Origin: Cornus controversa
Lineage: Eukaryota > Streptophyta > Magnoliopsida > Cornales > Cornaceae
DNA length: 64,000 nucleotides
Assembly: GCA_026545225.1 (NCBI GenBank)
Contig: CM048845.1
Location: 1,015,001 to 1,079,000, forward strand
Direction: 5' to 3'
A program made the position numbers and the translations under genes. Position 1 is the stretch's first letter, and each line of letters begins with the position of its first letter. Shown here piece by piece: positions 30,343 through 41,249 of the stretch. The notes under the pieces were generated by a model. The model searched no databases. It was not told where the DNA came from and saw only the letters and a list, made by a program, of their open reading frames with translations.

Positions 30343-30922
30343 GGGCCCGTTTGTTAACCGTTTATATTTATTGTTTATTGTTTAAGTGTTTGTATAAACA
30401 GTGTTTATGTTTCGATTATGTTTATCCATAAACAGCATCATTGTTTGATAACGTAAAAACGTTTGACTTGTTTTAAAAACCATAAACATAAAAATATGTT
30501 TGTTAACCTTAAATTATTTTTAAAAAAAATCAACACAATAAAGTAAGAAAAGATAGTCATTCTTTGACAATGTTGATTGTTACAATTATTAATATAAAAA
30601 TAGACATGTAGAAATAGTAATGCTTAAACAAAAACTCATTTTCACCAAAAAATAAAAAACAATCCAAAATATATTCAATTAACCAAAAGAAAGTTTGCAT
30701 GTTCATTCACCAAAATTATAGCATTTGCAAAATATATGCCACCATCAAGGTGCTATATTACAAAACAAATTTCATTACTAATCTGATATGCACCAAAAAT
30801 CACGTCACTGCCAACAGATCATAATGAGATTTAGAACAACATTTTCAATGACGTGTTACATGGTCATTCTATAGTTCATTAGCAATTATATCACAAAATT
30901 CACTCATTTGCCGAAGTTCACT

Positions 30923-32215
30923 TTAATTGACATTGACTTCAATAGGGGCAGCTTGAGAAGTACTGGCCCTCATATTTTCAAGTTCCATATTTTCATCTCC
31001 ATATTCTGCAAACAGAGTGTCTAAACGTGCTTCCATCCTAATAAAATTATGAATTGCACAACATGCAATCACAATATCTGCTTGCACATCTATGTTGTAC
31101 GGTGCCATTAACCTCAATATAGGAAATCTTGCCTTTAAAACACCAAAACAACGCTCAATAACATTCTGAAGAGATGAATGTTTGAAGTTATAAAGTTCCT
31201 CACGATGCACCAGTCCTCTACGACTTCTCTTGTACTCTTGCAAATGGTATCTTTCACCACGATATGGTGCTAGAAACCCCGGCATGTTACTGTAACCAGA
31301 GTCAACTAAGTAATACTTACCTGCATTCAAAGAACAATAAAATGACTTCAAAGTCTAATTATTGCCCCTACTTAAACCGTTAATGATATTTCAATTACCT
31401 TCTGGTGGTAATGGAAATTGATTTTCAGCCTTACTGAGACATTGCATTAAGATATGTGAGTCATGAACACTTCCTTCCCAACCCGCCATCACAAAAGTGA
31501 ACTGCATGTCGAAAGAACATGCTGCCAACACATTTTGTGTCGTGTCTGATTTTCTCCCACGATAAGGAACCTGATCAGAAGATGGAACAATAGCATTCAC
31601 ATGGGTTCCATCTATAGCTCCAATGCAATCCTATAATAAAATTATTAGTTAACATGTAAATGAATAAAATGCATATAATTATTCACAAAAAATTGTTATA
31701 GATTGCAATGAAATGCACCTTAAAAAAAGGATAGTGTTTAGGATTGTATAGAATTTCTGGAGGAACAACATTAAAATTTGGTGGACTTATAATCTGACTC
31801 GCCAATAACAGAATCACTTTTAGAACACGATGAGAGTATTTGGACACTGTTTGTCCAGAGTGTTGAAATCTATCAGAAACAAACCAATTTGTCGCGTTAA
31901 ACCTACAGTTAGTAAAAACATTCCAACTTGCTCTTGTACCCCCACATACCTTTCTTTCTTTAACCCTAAATTCTTTAGCTGATTACAGAAATTCATAAAG
32001 ACATGTTGTTCCATTCGAAACAAATGAAAACATCTTGTTGAGTCACTATATAATACCTCCAATACAAAATCATTACCAGTTAAACGTAAATTCCTACACG
32101 GTCTCTTAAATACAAATTTGTTCGCATACTCATTCAAAATGGTGAGAAGAAGCAATTGCTCCTCGTCATCATCCTCATCATCGTCATCATCAAGAGAAAG
32201 CCTTCTAGGATCCAT
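30923..32215 (-). pseudogene. Harbinger transposase (DDE_Tnp_4 nuclease), one frameshift
   Basis: Three coding blocks separated by two introns: MDPRRLSLDDDDDEDDDEEQ to YPFFK (32215-31721), DCIGAIDGTHVNAIVPSS to FPLPPEG (31632-31402), and KYYLVDSGYSNMPGFLAPYR to the end (31320-30923). The catalytic Asp in GAIDGTH, Asp in YLVDSGY and Glu in NVIERCFGVLK are all present. A one-base deletion near 31898 shifts the frame inside the N-terminal block, between FLLTVG and NATNWFVSDRF. Apart from this lesion the reading is open, so inactivation may be fairly recent. The enzyme would cut and join the element's ends at TWA targets. Confidence 0.9.
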
Positions 32216-32598
32216 ATCAAGTACCTGGTATAATTACAATTATTTCATAATTACAAACATACAAGTAATGACACACAAATAAAATCAAAATTAAAATTAA
32301 AATGATAACATAATAATAGCATATAACATGTCTACAAACGAAAAACATCAATACATAGCATACGAAACATCCATACATGTCCACCTACGTAGAGTTAAAA
32401 TATTATTTAAGAGATTACAAACTTAAAATAGAAATCAAACATTGTTCCAACACACAAAGTTCAAAGAGTGCTTATCCAACCCTTCTTCCTATCATCACTC
32501 ATTTTAAGGAACACATTCCTCCACAATGGAATGTTGATCATATGTGTAATTGCCTTGGAGTACTGCACGTGATCAATCCCATCAAGGGAGTCTATGGT

Positions 32599-34238
32599 CT
32601 ACATGCATTTAAACATCATGTCAACATCAGCTTTAGGTGTGGTTCCTTGACCAGACTCACTATCAGCACTCAACCCTACAGGAGCAGATCCAACAGGAGG
32701 AGATAGAGTAAGTAGTGCCTTCTCATATGCCTCAACTTTTTTCTCATATGCATTAGCTTTCCTCACGTTACTATCAGATAATTTTTCCAAAGCTGATGAC
32801 ATGCTAACCGTGAAGTTCTCTTTTTTGTTCTTACGAGTTATTATTGGAGATCGGCTTCGTTGCCGACCTCCCCTCTCCTCCTCCTCCTCCTCATCATCAT
32901 CATCATCCAAATTGTAACTTGGACGAAAATGTTCTTTCTCTTTTTTAGTCTCATGACGAGAAGGAACTCTCATGGATGCACGTGCATGAAAGCCAGTTGC
33001 AATTGTCTCGTCAAAGATGAAACTTTGTTTGTCTTAGTGCTTGCATGGTTTTTTCTTGAATTTTTTGCAGCTCCTAAAAACCTACAAGTTCATGTATATT
33101 AGCAATTGTTAAAAAAAATAAAATAAAAAAAAGTGGCTAGTAAATGTTACTAACCTTTGACAATCTTTCCCATCTCTCATCACTTAAAATTATCATTCCA
33201 GTGGTCTAATTATACCCGACACCTGTCTCTTGCATAGGGGTGCACAAAGAACCGTCGGAACCGGAACTGAGGGGAACCGTACCGGAACCGTACCGAACCG
33301 TGGCTACGGTTCCGGTTCCGGTTCCTAAAATTAAGAACCGTTACCAACGGTTCCGGTTCCGATTCCAGGACCAGTAGAACCGTACCGGAACCGGAACCGT
33401 TGGGGGTAACGGTTCCTTGGAACCGGAACCGTTTTATATTAAATATGTGTATATATATATATAATATAATAACTATATATAATATATATATATACATTAC
33501 ATATAATAATTATATATAATGTATATATATTATGTATAATAATTATATTATCATATATTATATATAATAATTATATTATAATATAATTACTATACATAAT
33601 ATATATACATTATATGTAATGTATATATATCTATAATATAATATAATAATTATATATATATAGGGTGTCATTTTTAGATTGTAGGTCTCACATTTATTTA
33701 ATGAATATATATATATATATATATTTTGTATTTTCAAGCTTCATTAAAAAAAAAAAAAATCCTAAGGAACCGCGGTTCGGAACCGGAACCGTACCGAGAA
33801 CCGCGGTACGGTTCCTCACGGTTCCAACCCCCAACGGTTCCGGTTCCGAAAATTAGGAACCGTTGGTAACGGTTCCGGTTCCGGTTCCACCAAGAACCGT
33901 GAGGAACCGTACCGTGTGCACCCCTACTCTTGCATGAGACTTTTGAAAATCTTATAGTCAGACCTCATGATATTGAATTTGTTCCTAAGTTGATGCTTCT
34001 CCCAAGGATATCCACCAGTTCTTTTAATCATTTTCGCTAGCAAATTATTTCACCCTTTGACATTGAAGGTTGATGTATTGCGGTTTCCATTTCTAACTTC
34101 CTCCTCTATTAAGAGAATGAATATTTCCTCAGATTGATCATTCTATAGTATTTTTCCATCATTGTCTCTCTTAGGTTCTTCCTCTAACTCAGATGTTTGA
34201 GTGTTGAGTTGTGAGAGATTTTCATCATTTAGATCCAT
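32599..34238 (-). pseudogene. Harbinger ORF2, Myb/SANT-like protein, broken
   Basis: Starts MDLNDENLSQLNTQTSELEE at 34238. It continues through a Myb/SANT-like domain with FNVKGWNNLLAKMIKRTGG-type sequence, in which Trp is replaced by a stop here, and NKFNIMRSDYKIFKSLMQ. The nested hAT element splits the domain before TGVGYN-TTGMIILSDERWE. The second exon (32973-32599) encodes an acidic, Arg-rich region and a coiled-coil-like NVRKANAYEKKVEAYEKALL. At least three in-frame stops show it is dead. In active PIF elements this protein helps the transposase bind DNA and enter the nucleus. Confidence 0.8.
33235..33926. mobile_element. hAT-type miniature element with GGTTCCGG arms, nested in Harbinger
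   Basis: 692 bp with perfect 11-bp terminal repeats (taggggtgcac) and a perfect 8-bp duplication ctcttgca at 33227-33234 and 33927-33934. Both arms are packed with ggaaccg/cggttcc words, forming long imperfect inverted repeats (about 33242-33435 and 33767-33920) around an AT-dinucleotide core. It has no coding capacity; open frames here are Asn/Arg-rich readings of the repeat. Confidence 0.95.
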
Positions 34239-36947
34239 CTAAATATCATTATAGTAATTATAATTAGCATTGAAAAAATTATAAAAGGAATGGCAACACC
34301 CAATTAACTCAAGAACAAAATAATGGCTCAAGATATGCTCAAATGCAACACAGAACCCACTATAAGTCTAGTGTGAATGTTACTGAACTGTGGAAAGGAA
34401 AAGAAAAGAAAAAAGATAACATTTAATGCTATATATTTTTCTTTATAATTATTCCCATTTCTCATTGGGTTAAATTTTAAGTGGTCTTCTTAGGTTGTAA
34501 TCAAATTTACCAAATTTTTCTCTCTCTCTCTTTAATCTTCAATTTTCTTTTATTTACATTTTTTCTTTGCAAGAAGTTTCAGTTTTTCATTCTCAGATCA
34601 CTAATATCAAGCATATCTTCTGGTATAATTATTTGAATTTCTTGCCAATTTTTTCCCAAACTGAGCACTTTAGGTAAAATTTTCTTCTATAAGTTGCTCC
34701 TCAGCTCTTAAATAACTCAATTTTTATTTATTTGCATGTCAAAAACTAACTTATTAACAATAAAAAAAGGGCCTCATTTTAGAGTCTTTGCCTCAAGCCT
34801 TGCTTTATATTGAGCCCCAGCTCTGTCCTAGATATTACAATCTAAATGTAGAGAAAGTTTAGGGATAACGAACCAGCCACTAAGTCAGCTCTATTTCATG
34901 GCTAAGATGCTATAAGACAAAACAAAACTTGATGCAAGACAGTTGAGATGTATCACATCAGAAATGAGGACATAAAAAATAGTATGGGTATCACTCCATT
35001 GGTCTGTTAAAATAATGAGAAGCTGACTAAGATAGTTTACATATGTAAGTTATTGGTGTAATAATGCAATTGATATTATGATAAAAATGGCGATGATGAA
35101 TTAGAAAGAGGTCAACCTAAATAATTATGATGTATGCCTATCACAAAGACTCATAGCTGTCACTTGTATATCTTAACCCATAATAAGTAGTGTTTAGTTT
35201 TATGTCTTCTTTCACTCTTTGAGATGCAGTAAGCATAATCCCTCTACACTTGGTGCAATCATATTGTCTTTACTAATGTTTGTGGATTTATCATAGAAAG
35301 AATTCACACAAATCTCATAAGAGAAATGCTCTTAGTTCAGGTAACTTATTTTACTGCAACACTCAATTTCATTCCTCATTCACAAAATTTGTGGGTATTT
35401 ATGAATTTACATATATTTCGCCTTCTTGTTCTCTCTCTGATATTCTTTGTTTTTCTTCAGATTTTTGTATTGGAAGGGCCTTCATTAGCTCCATTTATGG
35501 GTAAAATAAATTCCTTGAACATGAATTGCAATAAGGGATCTATACTTTTAATGGACTTGAACTTGAGTTTAAATATTTTTTTTTTTATTGTTTCTACATA
35601 TGGAATCTAGTTTTCTCATCTGCAATGCATAACCTTTAAATATTCATTACCCAATTTTTATTTTTATTTTTATTTTTATTTTATATATATACATGCAGAT
35701 ATGATTTCACAACATTCACTATTATTATTTAAGAATTTTACCTAATTATTTTTTATTTTTTGAAAACACTATATTTTATATAAAAAAAAGGACATAATAG
35801 ACATAATAAAAAGCATATATGTCATTATAATTTTGTTAAAGAGTCAAATTGTTCATTTTGTATAAGACGAAGGATTCTAGGATAAATTTACACATCTGAA
35901 AAAAAAACTTCCATTGCACTTTTCCATCATGTTTATGCATAACCAAATGGAAGCAAAGTGAAAATTGTACTGAATTAGACTCTCATGCTACCCGTGGTTG
36001 CAAGTTAAAGAATATATCAAAATCTATAATCCTCAACCTTCTTGTGAGAAAGTGTGGTTATCCTGTAGTTGGGTAATTGAGTCAGTTAAGAGATAAATAT
36101 TATTTGCACAAAATGACTATTCTCAAGATTCAAACTCTCGTTCACATAGAATAAATTTTAGGAATTGAATTTAGGAACTTCGGTCATAATAACAGATATC
36201 AAGTGAGGTTTATTTGACTACAATCATGTATATATATATATAACAGATGCTTCACGTATTACCCGTTAACCTGTCACAGTAAACCAATAGCTACCAAACA
36301 TGTCTTTTGAATTTTAATCAAAAGTCACATCTTATCATTCTTGCATCAACAAACCAAGAATCATAAATATAATATATATCAGTATCTTTGAGAGCCATAC
36401 ACAGCATAAATTCAAGACAAGAGAGAGAGTTTGAGAAAGTGAGAGGAAAGAGAGAGTTTGAGAAACGAGAAAATGAGAGAGCACAAACCTGTATCGCGTT
36501 GGAGGAGAGAGAAATCGGTGAAGTAGATCTCGTTGGTGGAGGAGAAGCCGGCTGGTGGTGGAGGAGATGGCGGCTAGTGGTGGAGATGGCGGCTGGAGGT
36601 GGAGGAGATGGCGGCTGGAGGTGGAGGAGAAAACATCTTGGAAAATACTAATTCTAATCTAGGGCAAAAGTGAGGCGAAAGAGAAGCACAAATTTGTTTT
36701 ATTCCCGCTACAGTAAAAAATCTCTCCGCTACAGTGTATATTGCTCCGCATACTGCTACAGTAATTATATAAACATAAATGCATAAACATCAAAATGCTG
36801 TTTACAAATCAAGCCTTCAGAAACAGTACTTGTTTAAGAGTGTTTGAAGATTTTATAAACAAAACAAAATTTATCAAACATGTTTTTACCCTCAATCTGT
36901 TTAAATAAACAATAAACATCAAACAAAAACAGTTAGCAAACAGGCCC
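34239..36947. other. Non-coding right part of the Harbinger element
   Basis: 2.7 kb between ORF2 and the right terminal repeat. It should contain the promoter for ORF2, but no defined motif stands out. It includes a degenerate g-rich repeat (ggtggaggagatggcggctg units, 36530-36640) that produces a spurious Trp/Gly/Arg-rich open frame. The last 150 bases carry the sub-terminal repeat. Confidence 0.6.
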
Positions 36948-36950
36948 TAA

Positions 36951-37584
36951 GTCAATGGTGAAAATGATTCCACCAACACTAGAACAACATCAACAAAGAA
37001 AATGCCACTGAGAAATTCCTAGGATTGACAGATCTATTGGAGACCCATCGCCGGTGAGCAGGAGCGTAAACGATGTTGTGTTGAAAGGAATTAGGGGTGT
37101 GCTGCAACATATAATTAGGGTTTAATCACAAATATATTTACTTGTTGAAGCAACCAACGTTGATAAAAGACATGTATGTAATGATGGGCTAACAGGTTAA
37201 ATGGGCTTACGAAAGTGCGAGTTTGGGCTTACGAAGAGTAAAGGAGTTGAACTTATTAAAGATGTCCGAATTTGGACTCCATATATTAACTAAAGTGCAT
37301 TTGTTCACGAGTTTAACGAGTGTTACTCAACATAATTTGACTTGTTTATTATACGAGCTTAAAAATTATGTTTAAATTCAACGTTTGTTACCGATTAGGA
37401 GTTGACGTCATCTACAAGATGCCGGTGTAAAGATTTATTAAATTATTTTTATTACTCTTGTAAGTTTGTGCTTCTTCAATGGAGAAAAGAGTATGCATGT
37501 GTGGAAGTTACCACATATCCAAAACAATAAGCCAATGAATTGTGATCACGTAACAAAGATGATAATGGACGTTTAAAGCTCCTC
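36951..37584. other. Unresolved spacer
   Basis: AT-rich sequence between the Harbinger element and the copia fragment with no recognisable gene. The run gggcttacgaa occurs twice near 37205-37240. Confidence 0.4.
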
Positions 37585-38830
37585 TGTTATTGTTGTTTGG
37601 TTAGGGAAAATAATGTTATTGTATATTAGACACAAAAATAAGGAATTTGCAAATAAAATGAAGTAAAATGATGGCATTGCATCAATAAGTTAAGTAATTT
37701 TTTAAAAATATAAAAACTATACTATTGAAATACATTAGTATATTTTATATTTAACATTTTTCATATCAAATTAGAATTATTATGATTGGAGACTTACCAA
37801 CTACCCACTCACCTATCCATCATATATATATGATTTCACTATATATTGTATCTATTTCATTCATTAATATAATTTAAAGATAATTCACTCTCTTTTCTTT
37901 TTATTTTAACATCGTATCAAAGCTAGGGTTTTCAAAACCCTCATTTTCTTATTTCGCTTAATTGTTCTCATCATCCAAAGAGAACTATTTTTTATTTGGT
38001 GTTGAAAATTCATTTTCTGGAACTCCGTTTGATCTTCTGAATATATCAAAATGAAACCCTCGACTAGACAACCAAGTTGCCACAAAAATTAGCCCGAATG
38101 AAGCCTCCATGCGCCGCCAGAAATTTTTGATTTTTTTTTCAGTGACACATGCGCTGCCTTGTGCGCCAAGTCAGCGATGACTAAGCTTTTAGTGCCACGT
38201 CAGCAACAAATGTACATAATATTTGCCACATCATTAGCTATGTCAACGACGTGTCATCCGCCACGTCATCTTTTTCTACAACGTCATCCCTTTTTATGTC
38301 ATGCAAATAACAACACTTAGACAAATTTTTCTTGGCCTACTCCGCTTTAAATTTCTCACTGATTCCAATTTTTCAGTCTGTTTTGTCATTTGGAATTTTT
38401 AAGTGGCTCAAAATAAGATTTCTCACCCCATTTTCGTTACACTTGATGGGGACAACTATATTTTTTAGATTCAATCTATGCGCAACTTTCTTAAATGACG
38501 CAAGTTTTGGTCCTACATCACAAGGATTGAAAATCACCTGTTAAGGATACCGATGAGAAATATGAAGTCTTTGTTTCTCGTGTTGAGAATTAAAATAACA
38601 ATAATCACAAGATTATCACATGGCTCCGCAACATAACAAATTCTTCCATTAGTATAGAATTTGGGAGTTATGAAACTGCCAAAGAGGTTTAGGACATGCT
38701 TATTTTTTTATATTCTGGCTCTAATGATGGTCGTCAGTATCAGTTAATGGTCCAGTTTTATCATCTTAAACAAGAGTCCAGTTAGAAAATTAACGAGTTT
38801 TTTGCTCACATAAAGTGTCTCGCCCTAATT
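37585..38830 (+). mobile_element. 5' end of a Ty1/copia element: LTR, primer site and part of gag
   Basis: A probable LTR of about 330 bp (37585-37911, ending ttattttaaca; the left end is uncertain) is followed at 37912-37923 by tcgtatcaaagc, a degraded tRNA-iMet primer site. A degenerate gag-like reading then runs to 38830: DTDEKYEVFVSRVEN, IITWLRNITNSSISIEFGSY, SGSNDGRQYQLMVQFYHLKQ and INEFFAHIKCL, which is the UBN2/retrotran_gag type. Several stops are present. The element is cut off where the gypsy LTR-related sequence begins. Confidence 0.75.
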
Positions 38831-38917
38831 TTCGACTATCAAAAACCGAGGGTGATTAGGTTGTCACATCATCATCTCACATCTCTAATATCACTATGTT
38901 ACCATGCTCTGATACCA
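38817..38917 (-). repeat. LTR-end-like segment and gypsy primer-binding site
   Basis: At about 38819-38863 ctcgccctaattttcgacta and tcaaaaaccgagggtgatta resemble the first 45 bp of the gypsy LTR at 38921. On the minus strand tggtatcagagc (38917-38906) lies 3 bp outside the LTR, exactly where a primer-binding site follows a 5' LTR. So the LTR at 38921-41202, which is the 3' LTR of the pol to its right, also looks like the 5' LTR of a second, almost wholly deleted unit to its left. Confidence 0.65.
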
Positions 38918-38920
38918 AAT

Positions 38921-41202
38921 TGTCACACCCTGATTTTTGACTACCAAAAACCCTAGGTGATTTGGTCCCTTAAACCCTGATGGATTTCCTCAATCTCTAA
39001 CTCAATGTGGAAGCCTAATTATCTGCATACGTGTGTCTACTTACGTCCCAACATCAACCCCTAGCTAGGGCCCCACACTTGCACAACACTGGTTGTTGGT
39101 CCCTATTTTCGCACAATCAAAATGTGCATTTCGCATAATCGAAATGTGCAATTCGATTAATCAAAATGTTTGATCATGCAAATTAAGTACTATTGAAGAT
39201 TTTCATCATTCGGGACTTTTTCCATTCCAAAACCCTGTAACTTTTCGATTGATTGACTCTCCCATTTCGCACAATAGAGATGTTTCGATCGTGTGAAATG
39301 GAATCGAAATCCTCTCAACAGAAATCCTACAATTTCCACAAAAGGCCAACTTCATATCCACTTCTCATTCCCCAATGTTCATACATTCTCTATATCATTC
39401 TAAACATTATAAATGGTCCATCACATGCATCATATGTTCAAAACATAAAAATTTAACTCCCAAGAGATTATATCCACACAACACACATAATGAAATTCAA
39501 AACTAAACATCCTACATTCATATTCCAAAAGTCGTACATAAGTCATATATGGCGGTTACACTTGAAATTTAAATATACCAACATAATTCAAATGTAAATA
39601 TAACATCTTTATCGTAGTCCACATGCCACAAGCTGGCATGGACATCTATCTACATATCCAAAAGAAATGTTTCCAAAAATGAACTCAAAAGTCCTCACGT
39701 GCATTATAGGCTTCCTCTTCCATGAGAATTTTATCTGAAAAAGAGTTTGGGGGCAGGGAGTGAGCATACGACTACGCCCAGTAGGAATGATCCAACCAAC
39801 TCTACCTTAACACAGGCAGCTATGCATGAATGCATATGAAGTCTCTACAAGACTACATGACAAGTATTAATGCTTTTCAAACTTAAAACATACATGTTTT
39901 GAAAATCATAAGTGATGCTTCATATTTCAACACCATATACAATTTATAGGAAGTCACAACTCACAAGTAAACTCACACCACGTAACCTGAAATCAATTCA
40001 ACTGAGGACTTCAGCTTGTCACAATCTATAGTAGCTTTGGGACCACATACTCTGCTTGCGCTGTACGGGTTGCTAACCCAACGGAAGCGACATCCACTTA
40101 GCCAAGTTTTGGGTCTTGCACCCTATGGTTTGAAACCCTTATTAATTTTTACACATGCCCTAAAAATGCGACTTTCTCACATAAATGCACATTGACACAT
40201 AATTCACCAAACCTCAAGATTTTCACAATTTTCACCAAATGCATAACATTTACAAGGTCAATGCATTTCAATTCTCAACTCACGCATATTCAATGCATTT
40301 CAATCTTCTTATGGAAATCACAACACTTATTCATTTTTAAGAAAATGTTTTTTTATGCATATACTCAACATATGGAATCAAAACTCTCATCATTTCACGA
40401 ATGAATACAAATTCACAATATGCATTCATAAATATCACTAAGCCATGCATAAAATATAATTTTCATATATATATATATATGTAAGAAAATCATATTTTCA
40501 CAAAATTATCAAAGTAAAGTTTCATGTCACAACTATATGACCTAAAGAATCAAAATAAGGAAGAGATTCACACCCCTACCTCAAATCTCGAGTCTTGGAA
40601 GCGAAGTCCTAAATTTCTAGCCTTTCCACATTGTCAGATGTGGACTTTGTTCGGTTCACTACGTAGCCCTTGCCGAGTAGAGCAAACCCTTTGCCTTCGG
40701 CATTCCCCAATTCAAAGCCTAACACCTTCGAAATGTAGAGAGAAGGGAGAGAGATGACGTGGGAGGGTTAGAGAGAGCAATATTGCTATAAAAGTGATAA
40801 TATCTCAGTCTCTCTAGATATATATATCTCCTTGGGGTGCAAAATGACCAAAACACCCCGAGTCACTTATCGTACCCTCCCGACCTCCGTTTTTTATTTC
40901 AAAAGCGGTAATGGCACCGAAATCGCTTCCTTAACTCTTTAAACATTTCGATTGGTTCATAACCAAAAATCATATTTTCTCAAAAAAAATTAGATTCCTG
41001 AGCTCACCCGGACAGCGTCCCAAGACCCATTGACCCAAAAAGTCAAACTTCTCCAAATATTCTCAAAACTTTCTAAAACCTTAAAACAACTTCCCAAACA
41101 TATTTTCCATAATTAAAACAAGCTAAACATCATATAAAATGAAATTAGAGCCAAAATGATGCTTAAAATAGAAACTGGTCAAAATTGGACCCGGTCTCCA
41201 CA
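38921..41202 (-). repeat. LTR of Ty3/gypsy (Tekay/Del-type) element
   Basis: 2,282 bp, tgtcacaccctg...ggtctccaca, TG/CA bounded. On the minus strand a purine-rich tract (gaaggttaggaggt) lies directly upstream of its 5' end and downstream of the pol stop codon, marking it as the 3' LTR of that element. It shares tacgggttgctaaccc with the solo LTR at 11503-13613. Confidence 0.88.
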
Positions 41203-41249
41203 ACCTCCTAACCTTCAAGGAATTTTGTCCTCAAAATTAGAAACGTATC

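Larger units (their letters stand above)
30343..36947 (-). mobile_element. Complete PIF/Harbinger DNA transposon, 6.6 kb, inactivated
   Basis: Terminal inverted repeats begin gggcccgtttgttaac on the left and, reverse complemented, gggcctgtttgctaac on the right. Sub-terminal tttattgtttatt motifs are shared. The element is flanked by TAA at 30340-30342 and 36948-36950, the 3-bp duplication typical of PIF/Harbinger. It carries the two genes expected: a DDE transposase (30923-32215) and a Myb/SANT-like ORF (32599-34238), both on the minus strand and both damaged. A 692-bp hAT element is nested at 33235-33926. Confidence 0.94.

Noticed and set aside
33210..33497. Asn/Arg-rich open frame on the minus strand
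   Set aside because: Reading of the ggaaccg repeat arms of the hAT miniature element.
36388..36651. Open frame with Trp/Arg/Gly-rich C-terminus
   Set aside because: Produced by a ggtggaggagatggcggctg repeat in the Harbinger element; no homology seen.
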